From Cheiracanthium punctorium (lineage: Eukaryota; Arthropoda; Arachnida; Araneae; Cheiracanthiidae): DNA of 64,000 bases. Position numbers and translations under genes: made by a program. The notes below the pieces were generated by a model, which saw nothing but the letters and a program-made list of their open reading frames with translations, was not told the origin of the DNA and did no database searches. The DNA lies in contig JAWZYV010017538.1 of assembly GCA_038373885.1 (NCBI GenBank), forward strand, positions 620,001-684,000, in the 5' to 3' direction. Shown here piece after piece: positions 23,301 to 36,100 of this stretch. How positions within the stretch are numbered: the first letter of the stretch is position 1; every line of letters starts with the position of its first letter.

Positions 23301-26300
23301 GAAGATGCACAGAGCATTATTTCTATAAGGCAGTGGTTCCCAACTCAACTATAGACCACTTTTCCACTTCCAATTTATCCACAGACCACTTAAAGAAATT
23401 CTTTCCAGAGGGGGGGGGGGGATAAAATCTAAAAAATACAAAACTCTTTGCACAAAATGTAACGATAAAATTAAAATTTTTTAAAAGTGCAGAGAAAGTT
23501 ATTTCCACTCACTCAGTGCTGCTGATAATAGTTAATCAACCCTGTTTACACATACTTATGGTCGAAGACAAAAGCTTGGCCAAAATGCTACAATATTTTA
23601 TCAAACTAGAAGTCAAAGCACATTGTGGTGGCAACTACAGTGGGTGCTAGAAAAAACATTCGACGAAAATATGTCTATGCTCAATCTATTTAACCTTCGT
23701 CCACCTAAAATAAATAATTCCATATTCAATTTTTATTATATACCCGAATCGAATTTCGTGCCCTTCTAGAAATGCACAGTAACTTTTGCGTTCAAAATAT
23801 TTCCTTTTGTGTACACAGTCATTCTTATATCCATGCAGATGATTTATTTATGAAAAAAAATTAAACTTTGTAATCTGGAAAAACTATTTTAAATGAATTG
23901 GAATCTCAATTGTATGACATCATTTTCATTTGAAACAGCTCATTTTGTCACGCAAATGATTCACTTTGACTCTCATAAATAAAATGGAGCTGAAAAGAGC
24001 GAAAAGTCGCTTTAAAATGAGGGAATGGGTAGAGTTTCAGATTTTTAAAGTAGTGCAGATTGTTTACTTTATTTTTATACAAGATTATGAAAAATTTCAA
24101 GAAGATCATACAAATTGTGTGAATTTTATTACAGTTTTAGACTAACTTTTTGGTTTGTTTGGATAAATGATGGTAAAAGTTTTGTTTTGAAGTGGTCGAA
24201 CCAGAATTGTTAGAAAGTGAGTCAGGGATCAGCGTAACTTTATAGTAGGATTGTATTTAATATTGTGCCTGCCTGTATTTTCCTTATTTTGCAATTCTTT
24301 TCAGGGTTCCCACACACCTTAAAATGTCCTTAAAAAGGCTGTATTAATAATAATAATAAAGAGCCCTTTGAAAGCCTTATTTTTACCTTAAAGCCTTAAA
24401 TTATTATTTCCTCTTCACTTTTCTTATTATGTTTGCAGATTCCCCCCCGGCCCCCCCCCAAGAGGGGTGGGAATTGTAGAGGAAGCTAGCCACTTTGTCT
24501 GCATGCTGCTCTCTCTGTGGACAGAAAGAAATACACACCTAAGAATGCACATAGACTAGACACTCTTATGCTTTTGCTGGACCCTCTGGCAGCTTTTAGT
24601 CCCTCCCATTACTACTCCTTATTTTGGTAACAGCAAAAGCATGAGTGTCTAGTCTGTGGTATTCTTAGGTCTGTGTAGAAAAAGGGGCGGGGGATATTTT
24701 CTTTCTCTGTGCTGTGCTTCCTCATTCCATGATTCATCTACCTTTCACCATAGTTGGGGAGGATGGGAAAATATGACCAGAAACAAAAGAAGTGGGGGAG
24801 GGAAAAGGTGTGTTGTGAGATAAGTTCATAACTGATTAAACAACAGTGATTAATTTAAACTCAAATACACTTAACCCCTTAAAGAGCATATTATTTTTTT
24901 AAAAATGTCATGAAAATACCTATTTTTTATTCAAAGAAATTGTATATAAAATAAGTGTATGTACAATATGTGCATTTATTTTAACGTTTTAGACATTTTG
25001 ATATAAAAATTTCCGTGCATAAGAGTTAAAATGCTGTAATCTTTCTGGTGCATAAATTTTTTAAACTCTCCAGCCCGGAAATATCATGGGAGAGGGAGGG
25101 AGTTAATACTTTAAAAGACATGAAATGCTTTATTATTAAGATGTACAAGAGGCCTTATTTTTTATATAAAGAAATGAGTGGGAACCTTGTATTTTCAGGG
25201 GAGGAGGGGGGGGGGTATTCTCTAAAATCAATTATGATTTTTGTCTTTACCTCATGAAATTGTGAAAACACAATTATATTTAAACCCTCACTCGCTTCAC
25301 GGACCACTTAAAAGTTGTTCGTGGGCCACCAGTGATCCGCAGACCATCACTTGGGAACCACTGCTATAAGTAGTGGAATATTTGTTAATTTTGCCTGCTA
25401 CTCTTTAGGTTTTATTTATATGCCTGGTCAGGCATGAAAGGGGAAAAGAAGAATGCCCAATTTGAATTTTTACATGCCCTGGGCATGTAGGGCAATAAAA
25501 TTCATGAATGTGCTCAATGCCATCATTGTTCATAGAGTCCAAATACCAAGCCAGATCACCTCAATCTGGGAAAAGGAGAGATAATAAAATCCCACTCTCA
25601 ACTTTTTTCTGGTATTTATACTCGCTCCTGAGTATACTCTCTGCTGCAAGCACCACTTTTCATCAATTTAGCCTACCATGGAGGAAGACTTTGACAAAAA
25701 TTGTATAACTTCGTAACTATTAATAAATCTTCTATCTTTGTGCATTCTATTGTGAAAGTCATTTTAAAATAAGTATTTCCTTGTGAATGAATCATGAATG
25801 GCTATAAAATTACGGGATACATTGTCGATCTTTTAACTCCAATGTTGTTTACCCATGTGTATGCAAACAATGATCGGTGGGAAAGTGCGATCATCAAACA
25901 TTCCAGGAACTATGCAGCATCATTGTAGCAGTTGAAAGTCATTTAAAAATTAGTATAATAGCTAGAAATGTTATTATTTGCAATGTTAGAAAAGATTGTT
26001 TCAAGAAGTAAGATTGTTACAAAAGAAAAAAAAAAATCAGCCAAAAATATAAAAAAAATTATCAACCAAAATTATGCATAATAAAGACAAATAACTAAAA
26101 AAAAAAAAAATTATTATATCCATTATTTGAAGTTTTCAATATATTGACATCCACCATGATATATTTTACCTGGTACTTCACTATATCTGAGAAAATATAT
26201 GGATATATCATGTGGCATGCAATTTATGATACATACATGAATTCCTAAAGTACAATTTAATCTAACATAACTCCCTCATAGTGTGCCAATATAACAAAAC

Positions 26301-27159
26301 TATATTTTTCCGAGGAAACTCATTTTTAAAAAATTCTAAATCTCCTAATTTCTTTCTTTTCGTAATTAAGCTTTAAAAATATATATAAATATATATATTA
26401 ATTTGAAGTTTTTCTAAATGTTCTTTTCTCAACATAACATTTATTAGCACATAAAAACTTAATTATTTTAATGTTTTTATGTGATAATAATCTTTTAAAA
26501 TGATTTACTAAAGGTTTTAGGATTGTACTTTTTAATCATTTATAGTCAAAGCTTTATTCAAGTTAATTATTAGCAGTTGACTTGTATGTCTTCCAGCCTC
26601 TGGAACCTAATTGAAGTCAGTTCATGATATTTTCGTGATTTTTGGTATAAAGTTGACTTAAATGGTCGTATTGATCTCTAAAAATTGAACTTTTCTTAAA
26701 TTCTGGCTGTTTTCATTAAACTTATTTAAAAGAGTGACCTCAGCAATAAAAAGTGTATTATATTTATTGCTTGATAGGCAGAAATCATGTAGGGAAGACT
26801 TAATTCTTAATCATGCACTAGTCCATTCTCATGTACAAGTGCCAACTTGTGAACTGAAAGTTCTGTTACGTGTTACTTCAAAAAATACTGACTATTTGCA
26901 TGTAAATTTGATAAAATGGTATAAGCAAGCTTGCGATGATATTTGTGGCCCTTTGTTGGGTTCCTGTTCATTCCAAACTAAGGGATAGTGTTACGTGAAG
27001 CGGGGAGACATTCTATCGTGTTAATCAGTTTCCATTTGTTACTCTTTTAAATTTGAAATAAAATCCAACTTCGATGCATGGCATTCATTTCTAATGAAAA
27101 TTCTTGAGAACATTGCCTCATAAAAAGCTGTTCTTGTATATTTTTTTTTTATTTGATAT

Positions 27160-27194
<35 letters not shown>

Positions 27195-30100
27195 GCTTGC
27201 CAATTTATGTTTTTGAATTCATAGATGATCATAAGTATTTTTAAAATCATTGTAGACTTGGGGCGTAGGCCAAATAATTTCCAACTCAAAGTACATGTTT
27301 ACAGAGTACAAAGTACACAAATTATTATAGGCAGCCCAAGCCTTATTTATCTGATGATCTGATGTAGTTCTACATGTGTGCTGGTGATTATTATTATGAG
27401 TTAATTAAGGCTGTTGTGTAAATACACAAAACATACTTCATTGCCCTTGAATACAAATTGCTTTGAATTGGTCTCTAAACAATGTTGTCTCTTCATGAGC
27501 TGTAATACACACTTTAATAAAGAAAAACAAATCTTTTTTTTTTTTTTTCTTTTAACTAAATAAATTCTTAAACATGAAATTGCATTTCAAAATGTTCCAA
27601 TGTATGACAATTTTTGAAAAATATTCCATCAAGAGGGGGGGGGGCGTGCGAAATTTTTAAAATGATACTAGCTTACTGTATAGTGTAGTGTAATTTATGA
27701 AGAAACATCCTAAAAATGTTTAAATCTTAGGTAATTATTTTTATGGTTGAAAATCACAGGTCATCCCCTCTCTCCAGATCTTTAGTCATAAGCTTAATAA
27801 TGTGTCAGAGAACAAGTGAGATTGTAAACTGGATTTGGAGTGGGTAGCTCATAATGCATTTCATTCTTATGTAACTTGTAGTGAGATTATTTATGAAATT
27901 TAACAGAAGTATAGCATTTTATTGTAAGAGCGGCGTTAACTATTTGTATTGCTATTTTTAGTGTTTTATTTTTGCTATTTGCTTATTTTTTACTGGAGTT
28001 TTCCATAATTTCAGAATTTTAAATTCATTCGCTGAAGAGAATGCTACAGAAGATGCTGTCTATTATCTCGGTGAAGCTTTAAGGAAAGGTGTTATTGACC
28101 TGGATGTATTTTTGAAGGTAATCATGTACATCATAAACCTGTTTATAACATAACCTACAATATGAGTAAAAGTTTTGGGATCTTATCTGATTTCCTGTGT
28201 GCTTATTAGTTTATATTTTTCTATGAATTATAAAATATACTGGGTGTTTCAAAATAGATGTTAAAGTGATTATCTTTTAAACTGTTAGTGATCGAAAAAT
28301 ACTTTCAATTAGAAAAATTTGTCAAATTAAAAGTAGTTTTCAGATATGGCATTTTTTTTTCTGGGGCTGGTATACATATTAAAATACAAAATTTAATTTT
28401 TATACGGTCCCTCTTTTCCTATCACTTATATTTAGAAAAATGTTGCTCTTTGTCTGAAAAGAGGTAAATCTAAAAAATCCCATGTCTCTAAGTGAAAATA
28501 GTTTCTGAGATATTGCAATTTGAAAATTTTGGCATTTGCCACCAAGCATTAAGGGGATGTCTCAAAAGTGAGAAAATGTAACTACTTTTTAGTTGACGTT
28601 AATTTATGTTGATAATCACTCAATTGACACAGTTGACTTCTCAAATCGTAATTTAGTCGCCATTTTACTATGACACATGTTTGGCAGTTTCTAGTAAAAG
28701 TTACTACACAGTAGCAACCCACACCATTATTTTGCCATTGTCTTTTGCACATTAAAATCCCATCTCTAGAAAAATGAAGTATAATTAGTGGATAACCCCC
28801 CTAAAAGACTATAAAGATCACTAATTTCATAACACAAATACCTATCCATTCAGGTAAAACTGTACCTGTTAATGTCACACTTTTGGACACATTTAATTGC
28901 GATTTCACAACAATGGGATCATTATTTAACTTTTATCAACTCATAGTTGATCCCCTAAAGAAAGATCTTTTTGCCTAAAATCTGTTAACACAGTATTTAA
29001 AGTGGTCTAAGTCATCATTTTTAACATAAAATATTTCGCTAACTATTTCTCTTGCAGACATGGGATTTTTTAAATTTACCTTTTTGGACAAAGAGCAACA
29101 TTTTTCTAAATATAAGGGATAGAAAAGGAGGGAATGTATAAAAATTAAATTTTGTGTTTTAGTATGTATACAGACCCCAGTATAAAAATTGCCACATCTG
29201 TAAGTTACTATTAATCTATGTACTGCTTTCATAATTAATTTTATATCTATTATATGTTTGTGTACCTTTGATCAGAATTTTAAAAAAGTTCTGTTCTATC
29301 ATTCACATATTATTGTAAATAAGTTAGAATTCTTAGAAACTGAGTTATAGTTATTTGAATCATTGTATGTTCAGATCTATCACAAATGATCTATTTATGT
29401 GTAAACTTGAATATGTAACTTTAAAAATTATTTTTAATATTTTGAAGTTTATGAAAAGCATTTTGACATTTTAAAGTTTATTCACATGAAATGTACAGTG
29501 AACAAAGAATACTACTTGAATCAATGTAATACGTTTGAAACAAAACACATTCAGTTTCATACCTGCCATCTCCCATTTTTCAATAGAGACTCCTACTATT
29601 TTTCCAATTTTTACATTTAATATCAATTTCTTCCATTTTTCTTTTCTTTTCTTCTTTTTATTCCCCTACAAACTTTTATTTACGTTTACTTTTGTAATAG
29701 AAATTTGTTCCTCTGAGACTCAATAGATGTATTTAAAGCTTTTCTTGATTTGAGATTTTCTTGGTTGGATTCAAAATTTAATAAATAAATAAAATGGGAA
29801 AAAAAAAAAAAAAGTTAAAGAAAATCAAGAATAGTGTTTAATGACAATAATACAAGTTTTGTCTGTTAATATCTGTGTACAGTATAAGTGAAATCTCTAC
29901 TTATTATAAAAGAAGGTGTCTGTGTGTGTGTGTCTGTCGGCAGCATTACGGACAAACGGCTACACCTAGAAACACCAAATTTGGTACTCGGGAAGATGTA
30001 AATATGTAGTTGTGCACCTCGAAGCGATTTTTTCAAAATTCGACCTAGAATTTTTTTTATTTTATGTCTTATGCGATTTTTGGCATTTTTTCTCACCTAA

Positions 30101-33100
30101 CTCGTAATAACGGCGGAAATTACGCTCGCAGCAAAACGACATTTGTATCATCGGATAGAGGAGGAAATTTTCTTTTAAAAACAGTTTGTTCTGAATACGT
30201 AACTTGATTTACCGATTTTTAGGAATTTTTTTACTAAGCATCTGCTTCGCGATTGTTTTTCGTAAAATAATTTTAAAACTGTCGCATCTTGAATTCTATC
30301 CGTCATAACTTTTAGATATTTTGACAAATCGTGAAACATTCTTTTCTCCCTCTTTTAAAATAAAAATGAAAAAATTATGTAAATTAGATGATTTTTTACG
30401 AATTTTAATCCAGCCTAATGTTTAGAATTTAATAGCATCAATGCAATCTTACGCCATTCATTACATTGCGATCACGGCTTGAGAATTTATGTTCGGTTGT
30501 TGCCACAGAAAGGATTAGAAAAAAGGATTTTTTCAACCAATCGAGTTTTTAAATGGGATATCAGAATTTCAATTCGCAAGTGAGGATCTATGACATCAAA
30601 TGCTTTAAGATACGTAAAAATTACTCCATAATTTTAACTCATTTATTCCAGCTCTATTTTCAACACAGGGAGACGATATTTTGATTAAAATTTACTGTAG
30701 AAATAAACTAAGAAATTCACGATTATTAATATTAGAAGTGGTATTTTAATCCGGTGCTTATTTAAAAATTGAAATGTTTTCACGGCGCTGAAAATATTCA
30801 TTTTAAAAGTTACAAAGTCCGTTTCAAAGCGCGATATATTAAATTTTTTCTATTTACTATTTTTATTTTTGGCATTTAATTTAGCGCACGCGTTGCCTAA
30901 CATACGCATGCAGGTTGCGAGTATAATTTTATTTTAACGCTGAATTACGTTCCTCCATAAAGGTTACATAACGCAAAGTTTTAATGATACCGTTTGAAAA
31001 CAATTATGCGAAATATCGAAATTAACTCCCTCAACCTACCGGGGTATCCTTTACAGCAGTCAAACAGTGACGTCATAAATAAAAAAATGCGTGAAATTTG
31101 TAAACTCTGCAACTCTAACGCCCTGTCACAATTAAAGTGGGAATAAGTAGCTCCTCGAGATTACACAGTTTGTTGTTTTTCAGGAGACAGGACTATGGAG
31201 GATATAAAAGATATCGATATATTAGATACATGGATAGTTAAAATGGCACGCCTTGGATATTTTCTCCCCACAATAAGATGAAATGGTTTGCGGCGCTAAA
31301 TACGCCCATCTTATAAAACTATGTATAAATTAAATATATATGGAGAGTTTCCTTAATGGCAATCATTATGTGAAATGATTATTATTTATGCTAATGCGTA
31401 AATTGCAAAGAATCGCCACAGAATCAAAAGATCCCATTGAGGCCAAATAATCTAAGCTGTTTCTTTAAAGGGAGCCTTGAAGAGGGAGAAGCGAATATAG
31501 ATAGTATTAATGTACGTAATAGGTAGTATTATTAGATTTGTAAAGATAATATGAATAAATCGCAATGTACCACGTTAATAAATATTTCATGAAATTAAAA
31601 GTGTCCTGTTTCAACAGTTGTCTTACAACCAATAAACGAAAAGTAATTCTTATTTGCGTTAATATATCCCGCAGTAATTTCAACAGAGGAGATTACTTGA
31701 ACTTTTTTAAAAATGAAATTCTGTTTTCTCACATGCAGATATGATTTAATAGTAAAATATCCCCTTCTTCCCGTATGAAGAAAGGGTGCGCAGCTATTTT
31801 AAAAACATCTCTTGAAAATAGCATAAATGAATTCAGAAGACCTCAAAACGTGTCAATACACCAAAATCTCGAAGTCGAATTTTTTCATGATTACAATACT
31901 TTCCTTATATGGTACATGTTCGGAAAGAGATAAATGGTGCTCCATTTCATGTAGTGTCTTAGGTATTTAATGCTACAACTTGAGCCTAAAAAGCAGTATA
32001 ATGTAGAAATAAGACCAGGTGCGTAGCCAGGAAATTTTTTCGGGGAGGGGATATGAGCCTGGAAATTTTTTCGAGGGGTATATGAACTTACATATGCATA
32101 AATAGACGGAATTTCATCACTAATCCAAAAATTTCGGGGGGGGGGGGGGGGGGGAATATCCCGATATCCCCCCCTTTGGCTACGCCCCTGAATAAGACAT
32201 TTTGAAAGCCAGGAGTTCTCTGCAAACCATTAAGCTTTCCACTTTTTTGATAGTGAATGACACTGACGTAGTTTTTTGAGTCATTATACTGCAATGATCA
32301 GGTTAGTACTCATGACACAAACTTTACATTAAGAGTCAAATAATTGTGCTCTTTTTTTTTTTTTTTTTTTAATTCCACATCACGAATAATTTCGAATTAC
32401 ACATGTAAGGAAAATTTTCGTTTCCTACCGTGCGAAGAACGGGCACACAGCTAGTTATGAATAAAGTATTTTGGCAATTTTTAGAAATCAGCATGTAATG
32501 CTACTAACTCCAAAACTCAAGAGCTTCTAAGAAGGAATTAAATTGATATATATGTATTATACTTGGAGAATGGAATAGGAATATGAAAAGGCATGAGGAG
32601 GAAAAAATGAAGATATAACTATAACCAGTTTCTATAGTATTGGTCAAGTGTTGCTATCAAAAGATTTTATGTTTCCATGTTATCATATGGGACGATAGCT
32701 TTTATTTAACACAATTTAATAGAAAATAAATTGTGCCAGCAAATTATTTTTGGCATAATAAAAGTATGAGAATTTGGGGAGCATATAGTTACAGAAATGG
32801 ACCTCCTAAAAGGATTCTTCAGATAGTTTTTCACAGTCAAATTTGCATACATCACAGTTTTACTCACTTGTAAAATGGTTTTACAGTACTTAATGAGTTA
32901 TTTAGGTTCACAGATCTCATTTGTAGTGACTTAACTTATTGCTTAAAAAATAGTCTTTCTGTTTGCCTTACTCAAATATAAACTACAAAGATATTACAGT
33001 AATAACTTTGTATTTTTCTATACTCTCGGATATTGTTAATTTAATTTTTCTAAATTAAACCATTTTTTTTATTTTAAATTATATTACCTAGATAACATGT

Positions 33101-36100
33101 ATTGTTAATCCAACATGATCATCGATTGAAACAATGCCCAGATTAATAAGATTAATTAATGTTGACCAATACATAATTTAATTAGATTAGTTAATACAAT
33201 TCATTATGTAAATTAATGTTTTAATTAATAAACTAAACTGAATAAGTAATGCAGGGATGTGCCAGCTGCTCCAATTGCTCCAAATTGTGCCAAATCAATC
33301 CTGATGTGCCAATCTGCTACAAAAAGATCGTCTTTTGGACATTTTTGCTCCAAATTCAGCAAAACTGCTACATTTTTAATTTTTCCATATATGTTGAAAA
33401 CGTTTGTAAATCTACCAAATTTTTACAAAAGTCATCACACATTCTAAGCATTCTAATTTCAATCTTTCTCCATTGATCTTAAAAACAAAAATTTTTCTTT
33501 GCTATCCCTTTGTTTAAACCTCCAATGCCTTAAGAGTAAAAATTGAGCCCTGCTTTTAATTTAATTTTGTATAAATTGGCAATTTTTAACACATTTTTTA
33601 TAAGCTGCTGATGGTAGTTAAACCATTTGTGCACAGATATTTTTACCACTTTTTTCGATTTTTGCTTATACCAGCAGTAATAGATAAATGTCTGATGTCA
33701 ACTTCTTGAACAAGGGACGGTTTCTTTTAAAATCATTATATATAAAAATAAAAGGTCAACATCCTACTGGGTCATGTTAAAATATTTTGCGGAGTTGAGA
33801 TTCCATACTCTTGAATAACTTGTGTATATTACTCGTGAATAAAGTCTAGGAAAAATAAATAACGTTTTCAACTGATAACAAAAATGCCATCCCAAAAAAG
33901 GGATGCTAGTCATAAATGGGTTAATATAGTTTAGGAAATAAATTTATTTTCGATTTAACCCTACAAAGCTTGATTTTTTTATCCCAAAATTAATATATGT
34001 GATGATGTTAGTGATTAGCATTTTGAAAAAATAGTTTAAAAAATAGTAAAATATTTTACTAGAAAATCATTTTTTATTTCAGTTTTGTAGGTAGCACACT
34101 GAGCCGTAACTATACTTTTTTAGCTTCTGTTTTGAAATTTTAGTATTCAGATTATTTCTTAGTAGGATGAACTTCCAACACGCAATAATGTTTTCCATGT
34201 CAAAACTTTTTGCTAACTATTTTTGGGGGTTTTTCTCAGCAAAATGGCGTACGAAAGATTACGGTTTACATTTCAATCAGTTTTGACAATAATGAGAACA
34301 GTAATGACTTCTACACACTTATAGCCTGAATCATATTGCTGTCTATGTATAAATTATTTTAAAAACTGAAAGATGTCTAGGCTAGTAGTTTATAAATAGA
34401 CAGGAATAATTAAATTGGTTGTTCCATATATGGTACCAGGTGCCTTGTAGGGATAATAGATATTTTGGATAGCAATATATAAAATAACAGAATTTTTTAT
34501 TTATTCATAAGCTTCTGACTCTCCTCCCTCTCCCCCCCCCCAAAAAAAACCTGTTTTTTGTTATTAGTTAAGAGTTTTTAAGAAAATCCTTAATTTTAAT
34601 TTTTTAAATTGGCATTCCTTAATGACTTTTCCTTTCCCTCCAAAAATAAATTTTGTATTTCAAAATTGATTTTCTTGTGCTCCAAATTGCTCCACTAATC
34701 TGTTTTTCTTGCTCCAAATTGCTCCAAAAATGTCTTTTTTCTTGCCCCACAAATTGCTCCAAAATTTAATTTCAGCTGGCACATCCCTGGTAATGGTAAA
34801 ATTTAAAAACAATACCCAAATTAATTAGATTAATTAGTGTTAAGCAATACAAATCTAGGTAGATTAATTTGTCACTGTGCCTTTCCAGTGTTGACTTTCA
34901 ACTTCAGTGCAGCTAGAACAGAGTATTGTGTTTAAAGCAAATTTGCACGATAGGTATCTGCCTTGGTGGAATGTCTTAGGTGGAGCACTTTTAATGGGCT
35001 TTAACGCACATTCATGTTACATCTGGATAAAACCACTCAAAATCCAGGCCATTAGATTGACAGCTACCTGGTAGACCAAAATCCTGGATCTTCACACTTC
35101 AGCCATCTGCTATATTCATTGTCTTATTCGTGTGGCCATGGTAGGGAATAAAGCAGAGCATTTAAAGACTCGTGCTAATAAGCAACCCAGTGCAGAGAAG
35201 GGGAATTTTTTCCATTGTGTCTTAATAATGTGTATGAAGAGCTTAAACCTGGGTTTATGATTAAAAAACTAAAGAAGAATGACCCACTCCTGCTAAAACA
35301 TTTTGCAATCTCCACTTCAGCTCGTTTTTGTTCTACCTTGAGCTATCGCCAAGTGTGATCTGCTTTAGGGGGCCACCTGAGCTGTATACGAAAGTCTTTC
35401 TTACTACTGAGGATAAAATTTCAAGGAGGGCACATTGGCCACTACAATTAAATGGAAAGGAAAGGCATTTGTTTCTCTATACTGTCAATATTGAATTGAA
35501 AATTCTAGTCATAAGATTTTCTGAGGTGTGTTACTTCATAAAATTGTACATTTGACTTATTAATTGCATTAAGAAATTGTGTTAATATATCCTGTGCTTT
35601 ATAACTGAAGTTTTTTTTCCCCCTGGAACTAGTGTCTCTGTCTTGTGGCAATTCATTTTAAAAATACTATTAGATTTATGCCTGCATGCTTTTCTGTCAA
35701 AAAATGTATATTAGTTATATGCAGCTATGTATAAGTTGAATGAAAATCTGGGATAAATTGATTATATTTCCTGTTTATAACAAAAAAAAAAAAAAAATTA
35801 AATTAAATTGAGGCTGTTTATTGAAATTTAAACAGCACTTATTATCTTTCTTTCCAATATCATTCTTAGGATATAATTTGAATTAGATTTGTTATAGTAC
35901 AAGATACAGACCTGGCACAAAATCATATTAGTTCTGTTTGCTTATTTGCTAAAATGCACCACATGAGTACTTATGTTACTATTGCATGTTGGTAAAGATT
36001 AACTTGGGAAATTAATACTGAATAGCATTTAAAAAATATATATTTAAGAAAATATAATAAACATTTAAACATATTTTAAAATTGCTAATTAAATAATTTT

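Larger units (their letters stand above)
23331..25363. mobile_element. hAT-type element, 2.0 kb, with secondary insertions
   Basis: The left end is CAGTGGTTCCCAACTC and the right end TTGGGAACCACTG, classic hAT termini. The flanks are CTATAAGG (23323-23330) and CTATAAGT (25364-25371), an 8-bp duplication with one mismatch. Inside are a Helitron fragment (23606-24255), a foldback (24534-24675) and G/C runs near 23410 and 24440. Sub-terminal CAGACCACTT-type motifs recur at both ends. No transposase frame is visible. Confidence 0.85.

Noticed and set aside
26734..26988. 84-codon open frame in a TSG101 intron
   Set aside because: No recognised family, no splice signals or neighbours supporting expression. 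Kept only as a remark.
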